NCBI RefSeq assembly: GCF_019375555.1
Contig: NZ_JAHXDN010000004.1
Location: forward strand, 124,001-188,000
Reading direction: 5' to 3'
DNA: 64,000 bases
Source: Roseobacter insulae
GTDB taxonomy: Bacteria; Pseudomonadota; Alphaproteobacteria; Rhodobacterales; Rhodobacteraceae
Below, one piece after another: positions 9,210 to 18,193 of this stretch. The position numbers and the translations under genes were made by a program. The notes beneath the pieces were generated by a model. The model was not told where the DNA came from and did not search any database. It saw only the letters and a program-made list of their open reading frames with translations. Each line of letters opens with the position of its first letter. Position 1 is the first letter of the stretch.

Positions 9210-10241
9210 TCACGGCGCCGCCTGATGCGTGACCGGGAACAGCCTTTTCTTGCGGTAGGTGGACGCTGGCATGCCGACATAACGGCGAAACGCGTTCCGA
9301 AAACTCGATGTCTCGGTATACCCGACCTCGGCCGCGATATCTTCGATCGGCATGTCCGTTGCCTCAAGCATTTGCTTGGCTTCTTCGATTCGGAGTGTCT
9401 GGATGTATTCGACCGGCGTTTGTCCCGTCGCTTTGCGAAAACGCCGCAGCAGGCTGCGCTCTCGCAATCCAAACCGGGCGGCCATCGCGGCAACCGGTGT
9501 CGGCACGGCATAGTGATCAGCGGCCCAGATCTGGGCCTCCGCAATCAAGCCATCCTCGTGCTGCGCCCCCGCCACCAGCGACGCGTAGTGCAATTGCCCT
9601 TCGCTATGGGGCTGCAACAGATAGACTTTGGCCAGCCGTCGCGCTTCCTCGTGACTGGCCAAACGTCCGACAAGATACAACACCAGATCCCCCCAGGAGG
9701 AGGCCCCACCTGCAGTGACAATCCTGTGGCCTTCTCCGGCGGGAACAAGAATTCTCTCACGCCGCATTCGCACCTCGGGAAACCGTTGGGAAATGACGTC
9801 GCAAAAGGCCCAGTGGCTGGTGGCATCCAGACCGTTCAGCAGACCAGCCGCCGCCAACAGGATTGCACCGGAACACACGGATGTAACCAGAGCGCCATTT
9901 TCGTAGGCTTCCACGATCCATGGCACCAGTTCCGCAAACTCTTTCGGCTCAGCTGCCCAGGGATCGAGATGCAGGTCCGGCACGATGACAACATCCGGGC
10001 GCGTGCAGTCGGTCAGGCCCCCGTCAGGCGTGACCCGCCGACCGTTGATATCGTTATATGCCTGACCATCGACGGACAACATGACCGCATCGAACACCTG
10101 CGGTTTGGGCTGCGCGCCATGCAGCATTTCCCAGTCGCGCCCGGCGGAGGCCAGCGCGTCCAGAATGCAGAACGCCGTCGACGTGCCCACGCAGGGCATG
10201 GTCACCACAACCGTGCGATATCCGTTCTCCAGAGGTTTCAT
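9210..10241 (-). CDS. GlxA family AraC-type regulator (DJ-1/PfpI + HTH)
   Basis: A 343-residue regulator. Residues about 10-190 form a DJ-1/PfpI-like amidase domain with the nucleophile-elbow-like segment TSVCSGAILLA. Residues about 235-330 form an AraC double helix-turn-helix (FGLRERSLLRRFRKATG, then the AAEVGYTETSSFRNAFRRYVG motif). This GlxA arrangement is common in regulators of amine and betaine metabolism. It is divergent from the methyltransferase/FMO pair starting at 10355, with a 113-bp gap, so it probably controls that pair. The ATG at 10241 has only a weak ribosome site. Confidence 0.88.
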   Translation of the reverse strand: MKPLENGYRTVVVTMPCVGTSTAFCILDALASAGRDWEMLHGAQPKPQVFDAVMLSVDGQAYNDINGRRVTPDGGLTDCTRPDVVIVPDLHLDPWAAEPKEFAELVPWIVEAYENGALVTSVCSGAILLAAAGLLNGLDATSHWAFCDVISQRFPEVRMRRERILVPAGEGHRIVTAGGASSWGDLVLYLVGRLASHEEARRLAKVYLLQPHSEGQLHYASLVAGAQHEDGLIAEAQIWAADHYAVPTPVAAMAARFGLRERSLLRRFRKATGQTPVEYIQTLRIEEAKQMLEATDMPIEDIAAEVGYTETSSFRNAFRRYVGMPASTYRKKRLFPVTHQAAP

Positions 10242-10354
10242 GAGTGAGTCCGATTTTCACCGATTTGATCATTTTCAAGCATATCATCTGACGGCAGACT
10301 GCGGCAATACCGGAGTCGCACTGGCGTATTTTATCAGCAAATTGGAGACACAAC

Positions 10355-11434
10355 ATGAACACCCCATCCGCAGTCGCATTTGACGAGACCAGAGCCGAAG
10401 CCTTTGCCAACCGACTTGTCGGCACCTTGAACGAGGCCGCCCTTGCGCTGATGACCTCGCTTGGTCATCGCACCGCCCTCTTCGATGTGCTCTCTGCAGC
10501 AGGAGACGTGACCTCCAAGGAGCTGGCCGACAGGGCCGGACTGTCAGAGCGGTACGTACGCGAATGGCTGGGCGTCATGGTGACGGCTGGCGTCGCGGAG
10601 TATGCAGCGGCCCCCAAAACCTACAGGTTGCCGGCTGAACACGCGGCTTTCCTGACGCGCGCGGCATCTCCGAACAATATCGCGGTAACAAGCCAGTTCA
10701 TCGGCGTGTCGGCCGCGGTCGAAGAAGAGATGCTCGCGCGTTTCAAGGACGGCGCTGGCACTCACTACCACAATTACTGCCGGTTTCATGCGGTTATGGC
10801 AGAAGACAGCGCCCAAACGGTTGTTGCCGCCCTCACCGACCAGATATTGCCGCTTGTACCGGGACTGGCTGCGCGGCTGGAAAATGGCATCAACGTTGCG
10901 GATGTGGGCTGCGGTGGCGGGCGTGCGATGCTGGCGCTGGCCCGGGAATTTCCGGCCAGCACCTTCACGGGTTTCGATCTGTGCGGCGATGCCTTTGCAG
11001 AGACCGAAGCCACGGCACGAAGACTGAACCTGTCTAACCTGACCTTTCGCCAACAGGACCTCAGCCAAGTAACATCGCTTGGCACATTTGATCTCGTCAC
11101 CGCATTTGACGCGGTTCACGACCAGAAAGACCCACAGGGTCTGCTCCATCTGGTGTCGAATTCGATGGCCGAGGGCGGTGTCTTCCTGATGCAGGATATC
11201 GGCGGCTCGCGCGATCTGGAGACAAACAAGAACAACCCGTTTGCGCCCCTGCTCTACACCATCTCGCTGATGCACTGCACGCCGATCTCCATCGGCCAGG
11301 GAGGTCCGGGGCTTGGCACGATGTGGGGTGTCGAGACTGCGCATGAGTACCTTGAAATCGCCGGATTTGGTCAGGTTGAAACCCACCGCCTGCCGCATGA
11401 TCCGATCAATGCTTACTTCGTCGCCCGTCACTGA
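10355..11434 (+). CDS. SAM-dependent methyltransferase with N-terminal winged helix
   Basis: A 359-residue class I methyltransferase. Residues about 25-100 form a winged-helix dimerisation domain (LADRAGLSERYVREWL), as in the Rv2258c-like group. Residues about 175-330 form the Rossmann domain, with the SAM motif VADVGCGGGR at 182-190 and the acidic loop FDLVTAFDAVHD. It lies 24 bp upstream of an FMO gene on the same strand, consistent with joint oxidation and methylation of one small molecule. The acceptor is unknown. Confidence 0.85.
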   Translation: MNTPSAVAFDETRAEAFANRLVGTLNEAALALMTSLGHRTALFDVLSAAGDVTSKELADRAGLSERYVREWLGVMVTAGVAEYAAAPKTYRLPAEHAAFLTRAASPNNIAVTSQFIGVSAAVEEEMLARFKDGAGTHYHNYCRFHAVMAEDSAQTVVAALTDQILPLVPGLAARLENGINVADVGCGGGRAMLALAREFPASTFTGFDLCGDAFAETEATARRLNLSNLTFRQQDLSQVTSLGTFDLVTAFDAVHDQKDPQGLLHLVSNSMAEGGVFLMQDIGGSRDLETNKNNPFAPLLYTISLMHCTPISIGQGGPGLGTMWGVETAHEYLEIAGFGQVETHRLPHDPINAYFVARH

Positions 11435-11458
11435 CCGGCGGCACCCAAGGAGTTCAAC

Positions 11459-12670
11459 ATGACACCTGACACAACAAACAACACCATTGTTATCGGCGCT
11501 GGCCTCTCGGGCCTCGCCGCCGCACAGCAGCTGCGCGCAAGGGATATTCCTGTCACCATTCTGGAAGCATCAGACCGGGTTGCAGCACCCTGGCATGCGC
11601 GTCACCCGCAGTTGCGTCTGAACATCCACCGTCGCTTTGCCCGGCTTCCCGGCCACCTGAAGGTTCGCGACACGGACACCTATCTGCGCAAGGCATCGGT
11701 CATCGAATATCTGACCGATTATGCGCGTAAGCTGGACGCGCCCATCCACTTTGAAACAGAGGTTCAGGCCATAGAGCGCAAGAACGACATGTGGCACGTC
11801 GACACCAACAAGGGAAGCTATTGCGCCGCTCACCTTATTGTTGCAACCGGCCGGGAGCGGGAAAGATCCATGCCGGTCTGGCCTGGCATGGAGGATTTCG
11901 GCGGTCAGGTCATCCACGCCGCAGACTTCGCCGATCCGCAGGACTACACCGACAAGAAGGTTCTTGTCATCGGCGCCGGAAATTCCGGCACCGACGTTCT
12001 GAACCATTTGTCGCGCGCCCGCCCGGGCAAGGTCTGGGTCTCTGTCAGGCATGGGCCTGCCATCCTGCCCACCCGTGTTTTCGGTTTTCCCCTGCACCGT
12101 CTGGCGAACCTGTTCGCACGGTTGCCAAAACGGTCGCTTGATCCGATTTTCGCAATCATGCAATGGCTCTTTTTCGGCAATCTGCGTCGGCACGGGTTGC
12201 GGCGCCATGTCGTGGGGGGTGGTACGCGCATGCTCACGGACGGAGTGACATTTGCCCTTGATGACGGGTTCGTGGCGGCGTTGAAATCGGGACGGGTCGA
12301 AGCGGTTGCAGAAACCGTGGGCTTCGCGCCCACCGCGGTCGAATTGTCCGACGGGCGCAAGATATGCCCGGATGTTGTGATCTGCGCTACCGGGTATCAC
12401 GCCGGTCTTCAGGAGGTATTTGGTCATCTGGGCGTCCTGGATGCGAAGGGATATCCTACCCATCCGATGGGCCAGAGCGACCCTGCAAATCCGGACCTGT
12501 GGTTCACCGGCTACGGCGTCATTTTCCAAGGCTTCTTTTATGCTGCGGGGATCAGTGGCAAGCGCATTGCAAACGCCATTGGTTCACGAAACCCGACGGC
12601 GGTGCGCAGGCAATCACTCACCAGCCCACCCGGAAAGCAGCCGCTCGCGCTGGATGGCGCAGAGGGCTGA
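11459..12670 (+). CDS. flavin-containing monooxygenase / FAD-NAD(P)-binding oxidoreductase
   Basis: A 403-residue two-dinucleotide-binding enzyme. The FAD motif GAGLSG is at residues 13-18. The FMO-type signature FGGQVIHAADF is at 147-157, and the NADPH motif GAGNSGTD at about 172-179. It resembles the short FMO group related to YUCCA-type enzymes more than Baeyer-Villiger enzymes and is only distantly like the FMO at 6400. The ATG follows AAGGAG. It is probably co-transcribed with the methyltransferase 24 bp upstream. Confidence 0.85.
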   Translation: MTPDTTNNTIVIGAGLSGLAAAQQLRARDIPVTILEASDRVAAPWHARHPQLRLNIHRRFARLPGHLKVRDTDTYLRKASVIEYLTDYARKLDAPIHFETEVQAIERKNDMWHVDTNKGSYCAAHLIVATGRERERSMPVWPGMEDFGGQVIHAADFADPQDYTDKKVLVIGAGNSGTDVLNHLSRARPGKVWVSVRHGPAILPTRVFGFPLHRLANLFARLPKRSLDPIFAIMQWLFFGNLRRHGLRRHVVGGGTRMLTDGVTFALDDGFVAALKSGRVEAVAETVGFAPTAVELSDGRKICPDVVICATGYHAGLQEVFGHLGVLDAKGYPTHPMGQSDPANPDLWFTGYGVIFQGFFYAAGISGKRIANAIGSRNPTAVRRQSLTSPPGKQPLALDGAEG

Positions 12671-12824
12671 CCCCACAAACCAAAGTAGGGCGCGGACCAT
12701 CGTCTGCGCCCGCCATCAGGGCGTTACAGCGCAAGGCCACAATGGCGAACACAATCCGCATGCCAGCCGCTGCCCCAGGCCTGGATGCGCCGCGACAGGA
12801 TACGCCGCTTGTCGATCTTTCCCC
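12671..12824. other. intergenic between convergent genes
   Basis: This is the 154-bp gap between the FMO and the convergent PLP decarboxylase. A coding-like leftward frame of about 36 codons continues past the decarboxylase stop in another frame. Because the decarboxylase is already full length, I do not call it a gene. No clear terminator is seen. Confidence 0.35.
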
Positions 12825-14258
12825 TCAGGGCGTGCTTTGCTGGCACCACCGCCAGGCATCAATGATTTCGGCAACCACACGGTCCGCATCTTCATCCTGC
12901 ATCGCATAGCCGATGACCGATATCCGAATGATCTGTTGACCGTCCCATTCGCCATGCGTGGGGTAGACATTGCCGCGCTCCTGAACACGTTTCAGGACAC
13001 GTAATGTCTGCGTGTCTTTCTGGTTGCCTTGGCCACATGCGACAATAACCTGATTACTGTGGATGGTGTTGAGCACTTGCACCCCCGGCTCTTCCGCCAA
13101 GGCGTCGGCGATGCGTTGTGCCAGCTCGCAATGGCGTTTGACCATGTCGCGCAGACCGGACCGGCCGAGATGCCGCAGGATCGCATAGGATGGCACACCG
13201 CGCGCCCGGCGCGATAACTCCGGGGTCGAATCCGACGGCTCCCAATGCGCTGTCAGCCCCGGCAGGTAGGAGCCTCTTGCCGACATCGATGCCACGAGGG
13301 GCGCGCGGTCCCGCGCAATGACCATCCCGGCGTCGAACGGGGCGTTCAGCCATTTGTGCAGATCAACCGCCCAGCTATCCGCCTGTTCGACCCCTGCCAA
13401 CCGATGGGCAAGCTCCGGCACCGCCGCAACCCACAAGCCAAAAGCGCCGTCCACGTGCACCCAGCCTCCGCGCGCGCGCACAAGGGGTATCAGGTCGGCA
13501 AAGGGGTCGAAGGCGCCCGTGTTGATCTGGCCTGCCTGCAGGATGACCAGCGGTGGTGCCGTGCAGGCTGCCAAGGCCTTTTCGAACGCCTCGGCATCAA
13601 TTCGACCTTCACCATCGGTTGCCACCCTGACTGCCCGCCCGGCACCGAAGCCAGCATAGCGAAGCCCCGCGAAAGGGGCAGAATGCGCATCGGCACCGAT
13701 CAGAACCGGCACGTCCGGCGCACCGAACAATCCCTGCTCTTCCACATCCCAATCCTGCGCAGCAAGCAGGGCGTGACGCGCCGCCATGATGCCGGCCATA
13801 TTGGCAACGCTGCCGCCTGTGACAATGCCCGCGCCGCTGTCGGCTGGCAGCGACAACAGGTCGATCACCCAGTCGCGTACTGCCCTTTCCATCCCGGTGA
13901 TGGCCGGGGTTTCAAAGGACGACCCCGCGTTTTGCCCCCAGGCCGACACCAGAAAATCCGCCGCGACACCAACGGGATGCGACCCCCCGAGCACATAGCC
14001 GAAGAATGTCGGAGCAGACATTTTATGCAACCCGCCATCCGCAGCCGTCACAAGGTTCTCTATCACTTCCTCTTCGGGCAATCCCGCCTCTGCAAGAGGG
14101 GCCGAAAACCTGGCGACCGCGGCGTCGATGTCCAGTACCGGGCGCGCTGGCGCTTGTGGCAGGGTCTCCCTGTAAGCCCGCGCCGCCTTGTAGGCGAGGT
14201 CGAGAGCTCCTGACTGGCCCTCTGTCAATCCGCTGGTCTTCGCGGGACTATCCGCCAT
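12825..14258 (-). CDS. PLP-dependent group II amino-acid decarboxylase
   Basis: A 477-residue enzyme of the aromatic-L-amino-acid/glutamate decarboxylase fold (Pyridoxal_deC). Visible landmarks are the cofactor-stacking histidine H192 in ADAHSAP, D270 in HVDGAFG, and the Schiff-base lysine K302 in the WAVDLHKWLN motif. The length is normal. The ATG at 14258 has a GGAGG site seven bases upstream. It is divergent from the AraC regulator at 14559 across a 300-bp gap. Whether it decarboxylates an aromatic or an acidic amino acid cannot be decided here. Confidence 0.88.
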   Translation of the reverse strand: MADSPAKTSGLTEGQSGALDLAYKAARAYRETLPQAPARPVLDIDAAVARFSAPLAEAGLPEEEVIENLVTAADGGLHKMSAPTFFGYVLGGSHPVGVAADFLVSAWGQNAGSSFETPAITGMERAVRDWVIDLLSLPADSGAGIVTGGSVANMAGIMAARHALLAAQDWDVEEQGLFGAPDVPVLIGADAHSAPFAGLRYAGFGAGRAVRVATDGEGRIDAEAFEKALAACTAPPLVILQAGQINTGAFDPFADLIPLVRARGGWVHVDGAFGLWVAAVPELAHRLAGVEQADSWAVDLHKWLNAPFDAGMVIARDRAPLVASMSARGSYLPGLTAHWEPSDSTPELSRRARGVPSYAILRHLGRSGLRDMVKRHCELAQRIADALAEEPGVQVLNTIHSNQVIVACGQGNQKDTQTLRVLKRVQERGNVYPTHGEWDGQQIIRISVIGYAMQDEDADRVVAEIIDAWRWCQQSTP

Positions 14259-14558
14259 ATGCGCCTCCGGCTCATGATACTTTCAAAAACAGTGTGAAAG
14301 GATCTCCGAAACGTAGGCTAGCACATGCGAATTTAAGTCAAAGCAGTTTTCTCATCCGGTGTTTTGCCCGCGGCATGCTGGCAGACAGCCCTGTCATCGG
14401 GGCATCCGCAGACGGGCTCTGCACCAAAAGCACTGCGGGTGCGGGCGGATCGTGACATCCGCAACGCATCCCGCCGAAGTGGCAATCAACCCGCCGGGGC
14501 CACATCGTCTGGCCAACGGAACTTGGCATGCTACCATCTGGCAAGAGGGAAACTGACA
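14259..14558. promoter_or_regulatory. divergent promoter region, decarboxylase / AraC
   Basis: This 300-bp region separates the leftward decarboxylase from the rightward AraC gene. An inverted repeat CTTTCA-N9-TGAAAG lies at 14280-14300, 22 bp from the decarboxylase start, where a regulator could act. The rest shows no coding frame that I trust. Confidence 0.4.
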
Positions 14559-15446
14559 ATGCCAAGACGCTACGAGGAAATCTATCCGTCGCTGCCGTTG
14601 CTTAACAGCGATACCCTGGAGCATCCCCCCGCCGCTGCGCTGATGTCCGTGCGCTATTTTCAGGCGGAACCAGACAGCATGCCCGACGAGGTGTTTGCCG
14701 AACATCACGTTCTTCTCAACCTCAAGGAAGAACCGCACCGGGTTCAGAACCGGCGCGACGGTAAAATGCGGGACTTCACATTGTACAAGAACGATATCAT
14801 CGTGACCCCGGCGGGCATGCGCTCCGGCTGGCGGTGGTTCGCAACATCCGATGTGATCATCGTAACACTTGACCCCGAAAAGGTGGCGCGGTTCGCCCAG
14901 ACCGAATTGGGGATGCTTCTGGACGTACAGCAATTCCGGGACTTGCCGCAATTCTCAGACGCGGATCTGTGCGCGGCCGGGGTTATGCTGCGCGATGCGC
15001 TGGAAAACGACGACATCTCTTCGGGTGTGATGTTCGAGGCGATGAGCCGGGTGCTGCTTGTCAAACTGCTGCAGCGTTACGGCAGAAGGCGGCCTGAAGA
15101 TGTCGCCCTTACTGCACGCTTCACATCTGCGCATTACAACCGGGTTCTGGCAGTCATCCGGGCGCGGCTGGACCGCTCGATCTCGGTCGATGATCTGGCT
15201 CGCGAAGCCGGTATGAGCCTGTCTCACTTCAGCCGTGTCTTCAAGGAAACGCTTGGCGTAACACCGATGCAATACGTCATGGCCTACCGGATCGAACAGG
15301 CCATCAAGCGCATGGCGAACCCTGCGCTGTCCCTGGGTGAGGTCGCCCATGCCTGCGGTTTCGCGGATCAGGCGCATTTCTCACGCAGCTTCAAACAGGT
15401 CACAGGGCAAACACCGCGGCAATATCGCGCCGAACAGGCCGCCTGA
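14559..15446 (+). CDS. AraC family transcriptional regulator
   Basis: A 295-residue regulator with an N-terminal sensing region and a C-terminal AraC domain at about 190-290. Both helix-turn-helix motifs are clear (LAREAGMSLSHFSRVFKETLG, then the ACGFADQAHFSRSFKQVTG motif). The frame is open upstream to 14364, but ATG 14559 follows GAGGGAAACTGAC and gives a normal length. It is divergent from the PLP decarboxylase and upstream of two exported NTF2-like genes; either could be its target. Confidence 0.88.
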   Translation: MPRRYEEIYPSLPLLNSDTLEHPPAAALMSVRYFQAEPDSMPDEVFAEHHVLLNLKEEPHRVQNRRDGKMRDFTLYKNDIIVTPAGMRSGWRWFATSDVIIVTLDPEKVARFAQTELGMLLDVQQFRDLPQFSDADLCAAGVMLRDALENDDISSGVMFEAMSRVLLVKLLQRYGRRRPEDVALTARFTSAHYNRVLAVIRARLDRSISVDDLAREAGMSLSHFSRVFKETLGVTPMQYVMAYRIEQAIKRMANPALSLGEVAHACGFADQAHFSRSFKQVTGQTPRQYRAEQAA

Positions 15447-15520
15447 GCAACGATATTCAAAAAAGCAGAACGCTTCAAAAACCGGGTTGGCGGGTTCAAT
15501 TAATCCGCGTTCCGGCAGCG

Positions 15521-15557
15521 TATCTCTCATGTCAGCGGGCGAAACGCCCACGAGATA
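15521..15557. repeat. inverted repeat upstream of exported NTF2-like gene
   Basis: Outer arms TATCTC (15521-15526) and GAGATA (15552-15557) enclose a perfect GGGCG-AAA-CGCCC hairpin (15537-15549). No T-run follows, so it is not a standard terminator. It lies 79 bp before ATG 15636 and could be an operator or an RNA hairpin. Confidence 0.4.
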
Positions 15558-15635
15558 ACACGACAGGAGATCAAAGCCCGACCCGCCTTGCGCCGTCGCC
15601 TTGCAGCTCCCGCAATCCACCGAAAGGAAATCGCT

Positions 15636-16121
15636 ATGAAAAACCTGCTTCTCCCCATCCTGTTTCTCCTGCCTGTGTCAGCCATAGCAGATGGCGAAGG
15701 CATGATCCGTCAAACCATCGAGGGGATCGCCGTTGCGGCAGACGCGCAGGACTGGGATCGGCTGGACGTCAAATTTGCCGATCATGTCATCCTGAATCAA
15801 CTGTCGCTCGCGACCAGGGAGGGCGCGCGGCTCGATGAGCAATCCGTCGTGGACACATGGGCGGATCTGCTGCCGCGTTTCGACAGCACACATCACGATA
15901 TCTCGGGCATTGAGGTGCTTGGCGTCACGTCGGTCATTGCCAAGGCGACAGCGACATACAACGCCACCTACAAGCTTGACGGTCAGGTGTGGCAACAGCG
16001 CGGTCGGCTCGACTACATCCTGAAGAACACCGATCAGGGCTGGCGCGTCACAGCGTTGAACACGACGCCTGAGTGGGAAAACCGCCCGCTGTCCGAGCTG
16101 CTGTCGCCGCAGGTCCACTAG
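15636..16121 (+). CDS. exported SnoaL/NTF2-like protein
   Basis: A 161-residue protein with a Sec-type signal peptide (MKNLLLPILFLLPVSAIADG, cleavage probably after the SAIA stretch). It is followed by an alpha+beta-barrel domain of the SnoaL/NTF2-like type (DAQDWDRLDVKFADHV opening, RLDYILKNTDQGWRVTALN final strands). The preceding in-frame codons lack a signal, and ATG 15636 follows GAAAGGAAA. Family members are small binding proteins or hydratase/isomerase-like enzymes; this one should be periplasmic. A second exported NTF2-like gene follows 62 bp later. Confidence 0.75.
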   Translation: MKNLLLPILFLLPVSAIADGEGMIRQTIEGIAVAADAQDWDRLDVKFADHVILNQLSLATREGARLDEQSVVDTWADLLPRFDSTHHDISGIEVLGVTSVIAKATATYNATYKLDGQVWQQRGRLDYILKNTDQGWRVTALNTTPEWENRPLSELLSPQVH

Positions 16122-16183
16122 TCGCCCGGCTGCACGCCCTGCTTACCCGACACCACATCGCCAGATGACCAGGAGTTAGAGTC

Positions 16184-16726
16184 ATGAAACACGCAACTTT
16201 CGCCCTTGCAATCCTCGCCACCTCCGCCAATGCGGGTCAAACTGGCGATCCGGTCACCCCGGACACCGTGATCGACAGGCTGGAGTTGATCCGCATAGCG
16301 GACGCGATTGATACCGCTGTCGATGCCAAGGACTGGGACGCCGCCCGCGCATTCTTCACAAAGGAGATCACTGTGGATTTCACTTCTCTCGTCGGGGGCG
16401 CGCCCGCAACGATTCCGGCAGATGGGCTGATCACCGGCTGGGCGACGAACCTCGCGGGTGAAAAGGAGAGTTTCCATCTGCGCGGCAATCACCAAATCGC
16501 CTTCGAGACCCCTGACAGAGCGATCATGCACAGCCACGGCTATGCCTGGAACCGGATGGACAGCGGCGCATTGGTCGATAACGGTGGCAATGCAATGTGG
16601 GAAGTGTGGGGCACCTACATGCACGGGTTCGAACGCACCGAAAATGGCTGGCGCGTGAACGCCATGACGTTCAGCGCCACTGCCGAACGCGGCAATACAT
16701 ATGTGCGCGACACCCCCGGCGGCTGA
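16184..16726 (+). CDS. exported SnoaL/NTF2-like protein (second)
   Basis: A 180-residue protein with a short signal peptide ending near ATSANA and then a SnoaL-like domain. The characteristic AVDAKDWDAARAFFTKEITVDF segment is near the N-terminus, and GTYMHGFERTENGWRVNAM forms the last strands. It shares the fold and the DWD pattern with the preceding protein but little else, so the two are at best distant relatives. CAGGAGTTAG precedes the ATG. No function can be stated beyond the fold. Confidence 0.78.
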   Translation: MKHATFALAILATSANAGQTGDPVTPDTVIDRLELIRIADAIDTAVDAKDWDAARAFFTKEITVDFTSLVGGAPATIPADGLITGWATNLAGEKESFHLRGNHQIAFETPDRAIMHSHGYAWNRMDSGALVDNGGNAMWEVWGTYMHGFERTENGWRVNAMTFSATAERGNTYVRDTPGG

Positions 16727-17113
16727 CCCGAAAGCTCGCCCCAGCACCCACGTCCACCAATCAACCAGGGTATCATCGGGACAGCCCTTGGTCATTACTG
16801 GCACATCCCGGGGCCGTGCGGCCCGCCCGGGTTACGGACACACCCATCCCGAATGCGGTGACCATAACCTCGAAGGCCGTTTTACACTCTGGCCCGCTAC
16901 GATCCGTACAATGAGGCCGCGTGATCTTGCGGAGTGGTGCGCAACTGCGTCGCCGCAATGACACTTCGGGATGATCTGGTGAAGACTGTGCACATTCTCT
17001 GCTGCTGCCGAGCCGTCAGAAAGAAACAGCTGATCAGCTATCATTGCTGACGTCACGCTCGAAACACCGTCAACACGACACCTTGGAGGCTTCGAGACAC
17101 CGCAATCACCAAT
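16727..17113. other. intergenic stretch, no gene recognised
   Basis: This 387-bp non-coding stretch precedes the sit promoter. Open frames on both strands look like shadows, with no recognisable product. A GC-rich inverted repeat near 16810-16830 lacks a T-run. Confidence 0.4.
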
Positions 17114-17164
17114 TTGCGAGTCATTCGCAATTATGTTGACAGTTGCGAGTGATTTGCATTTACA
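17114..17164 (+). promoter_or_regulatory. sit promoter with two Mur-box-like operators
   Basis: A perfect palindrome TTGCGA-N5-TCGCAA lies at 17114-17130, and a related copy TTGCGA-N5-TTGCAT at 17143-17159. A consensus -35 TTGACA is at 17136-17141, and 17 bases later a TTTACA -10 starts at 17159. The second copy covers the spacer between -35 and -10, the usual position for repression. A Fur-family Mn regulator (Mur) acting on sitABCD is known in Rhizobiales and Rhodobacteraceae; assigning these sites to Mur is inference from position and rough motif likeness. Confidence 0.65.
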
Positions 17165-17199
17165 GGAAATCACAGCCACAGTTTCCAAAGGAGATTCGA

Positions 17200-18102
17200 A
17201 TGCTGACCAATGTGATGAAATCCGCGGTGCTCTCGCTCGTTCTGTCTGCTCTTGCGTCCGGCGCATTGGCGGCTGAGAAGATGAAGGTCGTGACAACCTT
17301 CACGGTGCTCGCGGACATGGCGGCAAATGTTGCAGGTGACGCGGCAGAGGTTGTCTCTGTTACCAAGCCGGGCGCCGAAATACATGGCTATGAGCCGACC
17401 CCGCAAGACATCGTACGGGCCTATGATGCCGATCTGATCCTGTGGAACGGAATGAACCTTGAGCTGTGGTTCGAACAGTTCCTTGCCAACCTCAAGGATG
17501 TCCCTTCCGCGACCCTGACGGACGGTATCAATCCGATCCCCATCGCATCGGGCAACTACGAGGGAAAACCCAACCCACATGCATGGATGGGTTTGGATAA
17601 CGCGCTGATATATGTCGATAATATTGCCACGGTATTCTCGGAACATGACCCTGAAAACGCGGCCGTCTATGCGGAAAATGCCACTGCCTACAAGGAAGAG
17701 CTGCGCGCGACGATCGCCCCGTTGCGCGACGCCATTGCCGCGATCCCGGAAAGCAAACGCTGGCTGGTGACCTGCGAAGGGGCCTTCAGCTATCTGGCAC
17801 GCGATTTCGGCATGAAGGAACTCTACCTCTGGCCGATGAACGCAGATCAGGTCGGCACCCCGCAACAGGTCCGGGCCGTCATCGATGGCGTCAGAACCCA
17901 TGACATTACTGTGGTTTTCTGTGAAAGCACGGTAAATACGGCACCGGCAAAACAAGTTGCCCGTGAAACCGGTGCCGCTTATGGCGGGGTTCTCTATGTC
18001 GACTCGCTAAGTGACGCGGGCGGCAAGGTTCCGACGTACCTTGACCTCTTGAAAGTGACATCCACAACCATCGCAGAGGGGCTGACATCTGCTACGAATT
18101 AG
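17200..18102 (+). CDS. sitA: manganese/iron ABC transporter substrate-binding protein
   Basis: A 300-residue periplasmic metal-binding protein of the cluster A-I (SitA/MntC/ZnuA) family with an N-terminal signal peptide (cleavage near residue 25). Likely metal ligands are H62 (IHGYEPT), a histidine in NPHAWMG, the glutamate in CEGAFSYL, and the aspartate in YVDSLSD. It lacks the His-rich loop typical of zinc-specific ZnuA, which favours Mn or Fe. ATG 17200 follows AAAGGAGATTCGA. It heads the sitABCD operon behind a double palindromic operator. Confidence 0.9.
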   Translation: MLTNVMKSAVLSLVLSALASGALAAEKMKVVTTFTVLADMAANVAGDAAEVVSVTKPGAEIHGYEPTPQDIVRAYDADLILWNGMNLELWFEQFLANLKDVPSATLTDGINPIPIASGNYEGKPNPHAWMGLDNALIYVDNIATVFSEHDPENAAVYAENATAYKEELRATIAPLRDAIAAIPESKRWLVTCEGAFSYLARDFGMKELYLWPMNADQVGTPQQVRAVIDGVRTHDITVVFCESTVNTAPAKQVARETGAAYGGVLYVDSLSDAGGKVPTYLDLLKVTSTTIAEGLTSATN

Positions 18103-18193
18103 CGGGTACACGACCGGATCAAGCGCTGATGCTCGCCAGGATACCGGTACGATAAATGGTGAAACCCGGTGTCTTCCGGCGTAAGGAAACTGA

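Noticed and set aside
12671-12824. Frameshifted C-terminal extension of the PLP decarboxylase
   Set aside because: The next frame reads openly for about 36 codons, but the 477-residue protein already has full family length, so a frameshift need not be assumed.
16727-17113. Remnant of a transposase or other gene upstream of sitA
   Set aside because: I translated this stretch on both strands and found no recognisable transposase segment, terminal repeat or conserved motif.
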